This document shows, one piece after another, positions 21,421 through 31,358 of a stretch of DNA of 64,000 nt (position 1 is its first letter; every line of letters starts with the position of its first letter). Position numbers and translations under genes: made by a program. The notes beneath the pieces were generated by a model, which saw only the letters and a program-made list of their open reading frames with translations, ran no database searches and was not told where the DNA came from. Origin of the DNA: Poa pratensis (lineage: Eukaryota; Streptophyta; Magnoliopsida; Poales; Poaceae); the NCBI GenBank assembly GCA_947311845.1, contig CAMZMU010000069.1:11568351-11632350 (forward strand), read 5' to 3'.

Positions 21421-24214
21421 AAAAATTGACTGGGGCACAAACAACACAGCCAGCTAAGCCCAAAAAGAGCCCATATGCCAAACTGAAACAAAATGTGAGT
21501 ATAACAAGTAAAAGAATAAAACCAACGTACGATGCTGATCGTCAGCTGATTGAGATAATTCTCAGTCAACGTTAGATGGACCCATTATTACAAACAGACA
21601 ATAAAGTTTAATAAAATCATCCAAAAAATCCGATGACGTATGACTCCCGGCAATAATTTCACCAAAATATCTCTAACGCTATGAAAAGACCGAAACAAAT
21701 AAAGCTACACAGCTTCTAAGTTAAGCCTTTTAAAAAGGGATAGTCACACCGATGAGGTCGATGTCCAACCATAGGTCTCGAGATTTTCATTCTCAAAACT
21801 GAGGTTCGAGCCACCATCTTACACAAGGGGCCCACATAAAAATTGTGTGACGAGGGATCTTGTGTTTCAGTTCTATCATCATCATTCACTAGCACATAAA
21901 CCCAGACATATTGCTTAATTTCACTACAGGGCGGTGGACATACTGTGCCGGCGTACCAACCAGAGAGATGCCTTGCCATGTTTAGGCGCTGGATTTTCTA
22001 TGAGCCACTTTGATTAATGTATGTAGGTTGCCATGATCGATATTGGATAAAGACAATAGTGCGATGATATTTGAGTACGTTCCGGGTGTTTTACTTTGCA
22101 TGTGTGATGTGATAAACGAATAAATTGTGGGAGAAAATCGTATAAGAACCAGCATATTTTCTCAGCAATTTAGATACACACAGATCAAAAACTCTTCTGC
22201 CCCCAAAGCTCTCTTCGTTTCGTTTTATCGATTCCATTCTAGGTAGCAACAGCTTGATCACTAGGAACAGATTACAAGTGTAGCATGTTTGCATGACACA
22301 TAGATCAGCATCCAAGCATTGGTAGGTTGTCAACAAGCTAAGCCTGAGCTTGGCCTATGCTCAGTTAGAGCTCCAGCTCACGAAGACTCAAGGTAATAAG
22401 CTCGATTACTAAAGAAAATCAATGTCCTTCGCGTAGAAATGCAGTATCTGGGAAAAGGAGTATATTTTATAAATCTCAAGTAAACCCAAACATGGCTAAA
22501 AGGTAGTCAAAAGTTGCATATGACATGCTTGACGGGCTCATTTGCAAAACAAGCGGCGATCAAAACAGGCGTAGATCAATCTTGCATGCATATTTGTGTG
22601 CATCGATTGATGTAGAGGCTTGGTGCGCAGAGGCGGGCCTATGCACACTTCAGGGTGGGGGTTGGGCAGCCCAAGAAAAATTTATACTTTTTGACCCATT
22701 TCTGTCCAAAACCAGTGGTAATTAGCCCATTCGACCCCCCAACAGCGGCCCAAGATCACTCCGCCACTGTTGATGCATACCCTTACTTAACCTCTACTAC
22801 AATTGTCACGGGCAAATGTGGGCTGGCACCTATATATGTTATGTGTACGTTATGTGTTATAGCAAAACTATATTTGTAGAGTGCGCCTAGTTAGTATCGT
22901 AGATAGGAACCGAAAATACGTTGGCGCACATGGTTAGCAGTGCACTCGATATTTTTTAGTTTTTAAATAAATAGTAATTCGAAAACTAATTTAAAATTTT
23001 CGAAACTTTCAATCAGACAAACATGATCAGTTATTGTACCCATATAAAAAAATTCGCCAGAAAATAACTTTAATTTCAACCTGGATAAAATGATTTGCTA
23101 AAAAATACACTATAATACTATATGCACGTTATATTCGTCATAAATGTTTTGCCCCTGATTTATAATTTTATATGAGAATCATTTTCAGGCCAAACTTTTT
23201 GTATGAATACAAGACTTAATCATCTTTGAGCACAAACAAATTTTGTTTCTAATTTCTTAACTTATTTTGCATATATCGTTGATACCCGAGAGCCGTTATT
23301 TTCCGTCTAGATAAGTACGCCTTAAGTAAACAAGATGCTGATAGAATAGAATTCAGAGGCGAACTAGCTCTGACCTATGAGTTTAATTAATGAAACCCAA
23401 TTGATACCATACGGGCTCATGGACGCTTGAATCTCTCAGGGATCTTCCTTTAGTCTTAGGAGATCCGCAAATACAAATGTGAGACCACAAATGCTCGAAC
23501 AACATGATGTGCGTGAAAGTCTGAAACTAATCCGTCCACGATATACAAATAGCAAGGAAACATCAGCAAAGCTTCTGAACAAGATTGTCATACCTATTTA
23601 TTTGGTCAAGGTCCATTTCTATGTCGCGAAGATGTTCGCCGGTTAATCTGCAGTGCGGAGTGGTCCATTTATCGGATTCAAAATATACCATCGCGACATG
23701 GAAACTCGAAGGAAAAGCCTACTATTCCTCCGGGGATCCGTAGCTCGCGTCCTCCGCACGGAGAGCTTGCCACGCGTCCCTGCGGACCCACCACAAGGCT
23801 CACGCCCTGGAATTTCGGCCTCACACGCGTCTCCCCGGCCGATACCTTATCCTCTCGCGCACGCCTGTTCGGACCTTGTTTTCCTCAAGATTTTCGCACA
23901 TGGCCATAGCCACCACCGCCTTCAGGCCGGCGCCCTCACTCATGGCCCGAGCACCGCATCCTGTGCATGACGCCGCTGCAGCAACTTTCCTCAAGCGCCT
24001 GCGTCGCCCCGTCTCTCCCCTAGATCCTCCTATGCCGAGCTCATCGCCACCTGCTCCGTCCTCGCACCGTCCTCCCCCATCTGCTCATGATGCTCCCGGT
24101 GGTGGCGATGCCGGTTGTAGCAGCCAGGGTGCTGAGATGGCCCCACACCTGCCGGAGGTCGGAGGGAAGCTACATTGGCTGAGCTGCGTGTTCGGAACCG
24201 AGAGCTATTTTTCT
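21421..24214. other. Intergenic, no confident gene
   Basis: Mostly AT-rich. A GC-richer segment at 23690-24190 contains an ORF from 23900 (MAIATTAFRPAPSLMARAP) with Ser/Ala/Pro/Arg composition that resembles a plastid transit peptide or a captured gene start. It runs into the neighbouring repeat without any domain. Nothing else was recognised. Confidence 0.4.
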
Positions 24215-24560
24215 TCTTTTTTCTTTGCTACATGCGGTGCAAATTGTTGTAAGATTTGTAGCAATTTCTTTCTCCCTTTGATGCAAATTCATAGAGTGAT
24301 TGTAGCAATTTCTTATTCACATGATGCAATTTTCTTAATGTGGTGCAAATTTTTGCAAAGTTTGTAGCAGAATTTTGCCTCTTTTGATGCAAATCCACAT
24401 AATGTTTGTAGTAAATGTCTTCTCACAAGATACAATTTTTCTTCATGCGGTTCATTGTAGCAGAAATTTGCTACCGGTGTTCTTCTGTTTTGCATCATAG
24501 CAAGGAGAACTGCTACCGATGTTCTTCTGTTTTGCATCATAGGAAGGAAAAAATTGCTAC
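24215..24560 (+). repeat. Degenerate tandem array (tttgtagcaa / tgatgcaaat motif)
   Basis: Alternating motifs gcaaatt, tttgtagcaatttct and tgatgcaaat recur about every 35-60 bp. Near the end is a cleaner tandem pair, tgctaccg(g/a)tgttcttctg followed by ttttgcatcatag, at about 24468 and 24511. Such arrays resemble subterminal repeats of DNA transposons, but no terminal inverted repeats were found. Confidence 0.6.
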
Positions 24561-24969
24561 ATGGCGGACGGCAATGCTCCGACCGGTGATTCCAGCGGGA
24601 TATCGGGATGCTCTAATGGTTTCGGCGGTGGCCAGAGATTCGAGCGAAGGGCGATGGTGTGCAACGCTGTTGCTGGCGAAACGGGGAAGTTATGACTACG
24701 TCTTCTCGGCATCTTCTCCGACGATGGCCGCGGAATACGGCGGAGCGATCATAGCTTTCCAAACTCAAATCTGTCTTTAAGAGGAGCGCCAACTCGGACT
24801 CAAAAGTTTCAAAACATATCTTCGTTCATAAGTACGGACCTGGAAGTAATAAGGATTCAGAATTACTATCGGTGACGAGAAGCACCAACTCGGATTCAAA
24901 AATATGCAAACGGGACCGGCAAGTTTTGCAATCCGTGGTGAAGAGGACTAGAGGAGTGCCACCATCCTT

Positions 24970-24979
24970 CATAAATAAC
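24970..24979 (+). promoter_or_regulatory. TATA-like box of NAC gene A
   Basis: The motif cataaataac lies about 200 bp upstream of the start codon. The same motif and flanks (ttcataaataactgaacccc) occur upstream of copy B at 37068-37077. This conservation supports it as part of the promoter. Confidence 0.55.
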
Positions 24980-25021
24980 TGAACCCCCTCCACTCTTTGG
25001 CTCCACACCAATCTCCCTCCC

Positions 25022-25156
25022 GCCAATCTTCTCATCGATATCGAATCTCTCTCCCGCCATCTAGCCGCCAATCTTCTCATCGATATCGACTCTCCCTCCC
25101 GGCATCTCGCGGCCAATCTTCTAATCGATATCGACTCTCCCTCCCGGCATCTCGCC
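25022..25156 (+). repeat. Three 45-bp tandem repeats in the NAC A leader
   Basis: Units begin gccaatcttct at 25022, 25067 and 25112. Each contains aatcgatatcgactctccct-like sequence (the first two with catcgatatc) and ends in a catctcgc- or catctagc-like segment. Copy B has only one unit (about 37128-37172). They lie between the TATA-like box and the start codon. Confidence 0.85.
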
Positions 25157-25177
25157 GAGCAGAGCAGCACCTGATCC

Positions 25178-26182
25178 ATGGATATGGACGGGCTCGACGA
25201 GGTCTACAAGCTCCAGCGCTTCCTTCCTACCGCCGAGGAGGCCGTGGACTACTTCCTGCCGTGCCTCCTCCGCGGCGAGACGATGCACGGCGCCGAGAAA
25301 CTCATCCGCCACGCCCAAGTCTACGCCTGCGAGGAGCCCAAGGACCTCGCCAAGCGGTTCGCCCCCGTGCCTACGGCCGTCAGCTCCGGCGACCGCTTCT
25401 TCTTCACCACCTGCAAGCGCAACGCCAAGAACGGGCGGTGCGCGCGCGGCGCCGGCGCCGGCACCTGGGAGGTGCAGAAGACCGAGGACGTCTACGACAA
25501 GGAGGGCGTCAAGATCGGCGAGTCCAGAACCCTGTCGTTCAAGAAGGGCAAGGGAAAGGAGAAGACGTCCACCGGCTGGGTGATGAAGGAGTACCGGTGC
25601 CTGCTGCCGCAGGCCGTCGTCGCCGACGGGGAGAAGGTGCTCTGCAGGATCCATCTGGCTCCCAACCCGCCCGCCGCCGCCCGCCAAGAATCGGACGCGT
25701 ACAAGCTTCGTCGCCAAGAACCGGCAGAGCAGGCACCCGCGCCGCAATCAGCAGAGCCCGTGGCCGTGGCCGCGAGCGCGCACGCACAGAAGAGGCCAGC
25801 GCCGGTCTCCGCCGCCGATCTTTCGAGCTGCAAGAAGATGCGCATCGCCGCCCCCGTCCCCGTCCCCGTCCCGGAGCCTGAGGTAGAGTACGAGGATTGT
25901 CCGACGTGGTCCACGCCTGCCGCGCCTGTTTCCACGACCTTGCCGACTGCGTCCACGGAGGGGCCTGAAGCTGACGACAACACGGAAAGCTGTACATGGG
26001 GAGAACTTTTCGGGGAGGAACAGCAAACTTTCCCGGCGGAAGCTGATCAGGACCTCGGCCAGTTACTGCAAAGCCTTTTGGCTGATGACAAGGCAGAAGC
26101 AGCGTTCCAGATGAAAAGCTGCAATCACAATTTCGATCTTCAGGGACAGCACAACCAGTTCTCGTTTGCAGCTGTCAGTTAA
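25178..26182 (+). CDS. NAC-domain transcription factor (copy A)
   Basis: A 334-residue single-exon protein starting at the ATG in ccatggatatgg. A divergent NAC (NAM/ATAF/CUC) DNA-binding domain spans about residues 9-145. It shows FLPTAEEAVDYFL (15-27, in place of LPPGFRFHPTDEEL), QVYACEEPKDL (47-57), DRFFFTT (72-78), GTWEV (95-99), TLSFKKGKG (118-126) and TGWVMKEYRCL (132-142). A Pro/Ala-rich linker follows, with a possible nuclear signal at SCKKMRIA. The acidic C-terminus, with SCTWGELFGEE and DLGQLLQSLLADD, could activate transcription. Known NAC proteins bind DNA as dimers in the nucleus; targets of this one are unknown. A second copy exists at 37193-52656. The gene is convergent with GLR A. 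No damage was seen. Confidence 0.88.
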   Translation: MDMDGLDEVYKLQRFLPTAEEAVDYFLPCLLRGETMHGAEKLIRHAQVYACEEPKDLAKRFAPVPTAVSSGDRFFFTTCKRNAKNGRCARGAGAGTWEVQKTEDVYDKEGVKIGESRTLSFKKGKGKEKTSTGWVMKEYRCLLPQAVVADGEKVLCRIHLAPNPPAAARQESDAYKLRRQEPAEQAPAPQSAEPVAVAASAHAQKRPAPVSAADLSSCKKMRIAAPVPVPVPEPEVEYEDCPTWSTPAAPVSTTLPTASTEGPEADDNTESCTWGELFGEEQQTFPAEADQDLGQLLQSLLADDKAEAAFQMKSCNHNFDLQGQHNQFSFAAVS

Positions 26183-27379
26183 ATTATCTCGATGGAATTC
26201 TTACCAAACTGTACTGATTGATTCTTCCTTGTACGATCGTCACGGATGTAACTCTCCTGCCGATATGCTTCTGTCAAAATAGAATGGTTGTAGCTCTTGC
26301 TCATGTGATCTTCTTAACCTTGTATTAACCTGCAATACATTTCCTATGTTTCGAGCTAGAACTTTTTAATTCTATCGAGCATGCATGACCCACTTGTCAA
26401 TCTGTCAATTTGAAAATCCAATTTTCGAAAGAATCATACAAACGTGCAACATTCTTTCAGATAGAGCTCTTTAAGCAACCTTATTGAACCATGAACAGAA
26501 TCCACTTTATCACAGCATACACTTTCCAACTTCGCGAGCCGAAAGGCAACTGGTTCAAACGAAACAATACATAGCGGCCAGAGTAGCCAGAAGCCGAGCC
26601 AGCTCACGATACAAGATACCTCTGACATTATAACCATGGTAAACAGTGAGAATCTGTACACATGAAGGAAAAAACTAGGTAATGATATGATCATGTGTAT
26701 ACGGTTTTACTAATATCACTGGATAATTAAGACTTTCAAAGAGTCACATTGACCAATATCAACCAGTCAATCAGCTATTATCAAGTATATCTTCATAGAG
26801 AAATCTCTGATTCCAGAAACAAAAACGAGAAGTATCTTACAATGTGCAAGAATTGAAACTGTGGACATGCTCATCAAGCTTTCCTACGCTCAGCTTTCTA
26901 TGGGGCTTTCTATTCAGCATGTACATAAAACTAAGGAAAAAACCATCCTATAACGTCAGGCAGCTAGTAGGATTCTAACTGGAACTTGCCAAGTAGGCTC
27001 TTCAAAAAAATAAGACCAAATAATAATAAATTCAGACGATAATCTGGGCATCAGTCACTAACTAAAATTGCTATTCCTACCTAAACTATGGGTCGGACCG
27101 CAACTGGCAACAGAGGAACCCATAATACCATAATCCGTGAGTTTCTTATACTCATTTACTTAGCAGATTGGTGACAATCTGCCAAAGAAGAAAGTGTGTT
27201 GTTTCTTCATTACGTGTGATGCAGAATAGAGTTGGCATCTCAGCGAGTGCCCATCTCTATCTGGACGGTGTGCACGGGCAGAGAGCCATTCGATTCTTCG
27301 TCACCAACACTTTCTCCACTCCCATGGATACCCTGGGGATCTTCATTTCTGGCTTCATGGTCGATCTGATTCTGATCAG
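26183..27379. other. Spacer between convergent NAC A and GLR A
   Basis: No ORF of interest. It is homologous to the copy B spacer at 52657-53090 and 62274-62986, which the CACTA element splits. Shared landmarks are a gattcttccttgtacgatcg segment after the NAC stop, caaaattctttcagatagag-like sequence, and cacgatacaagatacctctg before the GLR. Confidence 0.75.
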
Positions 27380-30300
27380 TCATAGACCCATTGCCCATGT
27401 CGTTCTCAGTGGACTAGATCCTCCATTGCCTTCTCCTCCCCCATCCCCATGGGCAGTCTTCATATCAGATTCTCTCACTTTCGTGTAATTGGCATGAACT
27501 GACCCGGCAATGCTTATCAACAGCATGAGAGCTGAGATACATACAGTGACGAGGAATAGACCAGAGAAACTTCGCAAAGTAAGAGGTGCCGAATCTGTGT
27601 TGGGTATGCCATAACTCGGCAAGGGCGTCGCTGTGCCCAACCATTCCGCTTGAATTTGTGAGCCCTCGTCCCCACTTGTCAGGTTCAAGATGGCAACGGA
27701 AAGATTATGCACCAGCTGAGAATCTCGAGGAAACACCTGGAAGAGATACACAATGCTAGTCAGACCATATTGTTTTATAAAAAATACAGCGTAGTTTTGG
27801 TAATGATGCAGACTGAATCTGCTGAACCACTGGAGCGAGAAGCTTACGAAACCAAATCCAGGAGTATTGTATATGCGGTTAACCATCTGGAATTCATCAA
27901 TGTACTGAGGGTCGGAGAGAAAATATTTTATGTAGGGGATCTCATCAACGATAGCTGAGACACCTCCATTCTTTGATCCCTTTCTCAAAGCTTCAGCGTA
28001 TTCCTCTTTATTTGTATAGGGCCTTAACATTTTTTCGGCAAAGCCTTGCTTTGTCAGGATAGAGTGTACAAACGATCCAGATTGGTATCCAATAGAGTCA
28101 CCACTTGACAGGAGCTGGTCAAGATCAGTTACTGAAGGCCGGAGCCTCTTTGCAGTCAGAATGGAGGATAAGCTAGCTGTGTAGCTCTGCACTATAACAA
28201 GCACAAGAAAGCACCATATTACCACAACAATTTTTGACAGAGGGCTTTTAATAATCTGGCCTGCACATATTATAGTAATCAAGAAATTAGAGTATGCCAG
28301 AACTACATTAACAACTTATAATGCTTCAAACACTGTCAGAAAATTTGAGCCCCTAACCGTGAGAAAATGTCAAGGTCGAGAAAGAAAAGTACAGAGCAGT
28401 GCTGCACTGTCTCGAACTTGGTCCTTGGTACTCCAGGTTTCTGGGACGCTCAATCATCCACACAACAAGTCCAGTGAAGAAGAAACCGCCCACAGTTGCT
28501 AGCCATAGTTCTGTTGTAAGTGGCTTTAAGAATACCCATTCAATTGTTGAGTTTGAGTCATTCTCGGTGAGCACAAGCAGTGACACACCAGACTCGTTGT
28601 ATGGCATCGTGAAGTCCACATATACAGCTCGCTCGGCAGTTATAGTTACGTCACCCACTGCGGCATCAAAGATCTGGTCATAACAACCAACAAGTACGAT
28701 GTAAGTATGTGATTCTCACAAATGACATGCAAGTACAAGGAGCAAGGCTCACCCACCCCTGAAGACACATTGCACACTAATTCGTCATAGGAACCAGCAA
28801 AGACATCGAATTCATAGTCAAGATCATCAGGTAGCTTCTTCACAGCAGCCTCAAAGATATCAATACAGTAGCCGGTGACCTTTTGACTAGTTGCGTTCAC
28901 AAAAGCTTTAAAACCCGGTTTCTCTGGCACAGCAATCTTCAGTTTCTTTGTGTAGCGTCTAGTCAGAGCTTCTGAATTTCCTTTCGCTAATATTCTGGTA
29001 TTCTTCCTCTTGATTTCTGCAATAAGAGAAGTTTTTAGTATAATGTCTGTCCGCAGATGGCAATGTTTTCATGCGCTATGGAAAAAAATAGTACCACAGC
29101 AATCAAATTTCCTCCACAATGACGAACACATGAGAATGTAAACACAATTTGGCATTGGACTTCATCCGAACACAGGGAACGACACATTTTTTATGTGATA
29201 CTGTTACAGTTACAGTTACAATCCCTAGGAGAATTACACATACCGAATGAATGCCTTTTATCTGCCGACAGAAAATGGAAACAATGTGTTAAATTCATTC
29301 ATGGTACTAATTTCTGAAAGGTGGCGGCAGTGTGCCCCTGCGTTACGGCCGCATTCATAGTATGCAGGTTGGGCACCGAGGTCCCCAATAATACGATCAG
29401 GTACTTATGTATAAGTCGATCGTCGATAAGAATTGGAGATAGAAGACCATGCATTTTAGATGCTATCTCTCAAGGCTTGTGACAACTCAATTTGTATAAT
29501 GTGCGTATTTTAATATATTTACATTGAACATTGCAATTTCACTGTGTGTCAGGCGGTCGTGCAGGTGTGACTATCATCACTCCAATCTTCCCAGCCAAAA
29601 TTGGAGAAACCGAACCCAGAAATACTCCATCCAACCCATCACGAAATCAAGGAGCATCCGGTAGGCGACGTTATCATGCGCTATGGGGAAAAATAGCACC
29701 AGAGCAATCAAATTCCCTCTACAATAACGAACACATGAGGATGTTTGAAGGTGACCACAATTTAGCATTGCACTTCATCGCACAACACAGGGAGCGCCAC
29801 ATGTTTTTATGTGATACTGTTACAGTTACAATCCCTAGGAGAATTACACATACCGAATGAAAATATTTCCGATACTGTTCGTTTATCTATATGAGCAAAT
29901 GAATGTTCTTCTACGGACAGAAAATGGAAATAATGTGTTAAACTCATTTGTTTAGATTCTGACATAGTATGCAGGTTGGGCACCGAGGTCGGCACCAAGA
30001 GGATCAGGTACTTATGTATAAATCGATCGTCGATAGGAATTGGAGATAGAAAAACATGCATTGTGGATGTTATCTCTCAAGGCTTGTGACAAATCAATTC
30101 GTAAAATGTGTCGTATTTTAATATATTTACACTGAACATTGCAATTTCACTGTCTGTGGGGGGTCGTGCAGGTGTAACTGTTATCAGTCCTATCTTCCCA
30201 GCCTTAGGCTCTGTTTGTTTCTAGAGTTTTTTTAGGGATTGGTGGGGATTATCCCGGTCAAACCCCAAAATCACCACATATCCAAAACATCATTTGTTTC

Positions 30301-31358
30301 TAGTGTATTGGACAGGTTTTTATCCCCCTTTCCCCACAAATCCCAAACTTTAGTTCATTTTTCTCAATAATCAATACACTACCCTAGCTAGTGGATTGGA
30401 TCCCCAATCCCCTAGGGGATTAGGTGAAGTTTGGGGTTTCACCCAATCCACTAGAGGATTATCCCCTCCAATCCCCTAAAATACCCTAGTACTGCAACAA
30501 ACAAGGTCTTAATGGAGAAAGTGAAACCAAAAATGCTCCATCCAACCCATCACGAAATCAAGGAGCATCCCTCTGCTCCTCCTATTATGAATTATCAGTC
30601 TGAATGATAAATGAGTTCTTATATCCTATTGACATGCGTGCTTGGTAAAGAAGTCGACACGGCACAGTGAATCCCATCGAGCATATTAGGAGTCGGGATT
30701 GGTTTGGAGTTCCTCACCTAGGTTCGGCGAGGGGGGGCTGCACCACGTAGGCCTCTACCTGGAAGACTAGAGCCACGGCGCGAAGCCGCTTAGCTTCTTC
30801 CGCGTCTGCCCCATAGGCAACGCCAAATCGTCAATCCCCACCACCGCACGCCCTTCGCGGCAGGCGGCGGCGAGGTGTGATGTGGGGAGGCGGAGACCGG
30901 GACGGGAGGGATGGAGCCGCGGGCGTCGTCCTGCATACGGGGCATTTGCGTTCGATGACAAATTGCAGGGGAGAAACATTTTCTTGTTTTTGGCCGAGGT
31001 GGCAGAGAATTCAGGCCGGAGGAGAGATTTGGACTCTACTTCAATAATTTGTGTTATTTTTTTTTTTTTCACACACACTTTGCTGATGCCCACAATTTCT
31101 AGCTATTTTTACGTAACAACGAGGTTTGAAGGTAAGTGGTGTACCTGTAGTTGTAGTAGCATCTTCAGGCGAGGCACTACCAATCGGTTCCAGCAGCTGC
31201 CGGTGGTACGCCTCCGGCGCCACGGAAATGCTCACGCCGTCCTCTGCGCTCGCGTCGCCTACCGGATGCAGGACGCCGACGCCGACTTGCACCGCCGCGC
31301 TCGATAGCGCGAGCAACATGAGCACCTGCAGCAAAACGGTGGTGAAGGCGTACCGCAT
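27380..31358 (-). CDS. Glutamate receptor-like ion channel lacking the amino-terminal domain (GLR A)
   Basis: A plant GLR, predicted to be a ligand-gated cation channel in the plasma membrane. Exons: 31358-31145, 29016-28757, 28673-28358, 28260-27848 and 27736-27380. All have GT-AG borders and phases that join to 519 codons plus stop. Exon 1 gives a signal peptide (MRYAFTTVLLQVLMLLALSS) and about 50 residues. The ligand-binding lobe follows (KIAVPEKPGFKAF, GYCIDIFEAAVKKLP), then M1 (WLATVGGFFFTGLVVW), the pore loop, M3 with SYTASLSSILTAKR, the second binding lobe and M4 (LFLVTVCISALMLLISIAG). Full-length plant GLRs have about 900 residues; the periplasmic-binding-like ATD of about 400 residues is missing and was not found in the 2.1-kb intron 1. 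The tail is frameshifted relative to GLR B, ending early in RTTWAMGL. Whether it is expressed is unknown. Confidence 0.82.
29070..30570. repeat. Tandem duplication of about 600 bp inside GLR A intron 1
   Basis: Segment 29070-29660 (from atgcgctatgg to ggagcatcc) recurs at 29672-30204, and the rest of the second copy continues at 30512-30570 after a MITE. Shared landmarks are gatactgttacagttac, gtatgcaggttgggcaccga, tcgatcgtcgata and tccatccaacccatcacgaa. It is non-coding. Confidence 0.8.
30207..30508. mobile_element. Tourist-like (PIF/Harbinger) MITE
   Basis: A 302-bp insert with imperfect terminal inverted repeats: ggctctgtttgttt at the left, and a right end that reads gaccttgtttgtt on the opposite strand. 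It is flanked by tta at 30204-30206 and 30509-30511. It interrupts the second copy of the intron duplication, so its borders are also fixed by comparison with the first copy. Confidence 0.8.

Noticed and set aside
24997..25881. 294-codon plus-strand ORF and 208-codon minus-strand ORF over NAC A
   Set aside because: Arg/Pro- and Gly/Leu-biased frame shadows of the NAC gene without motifs.
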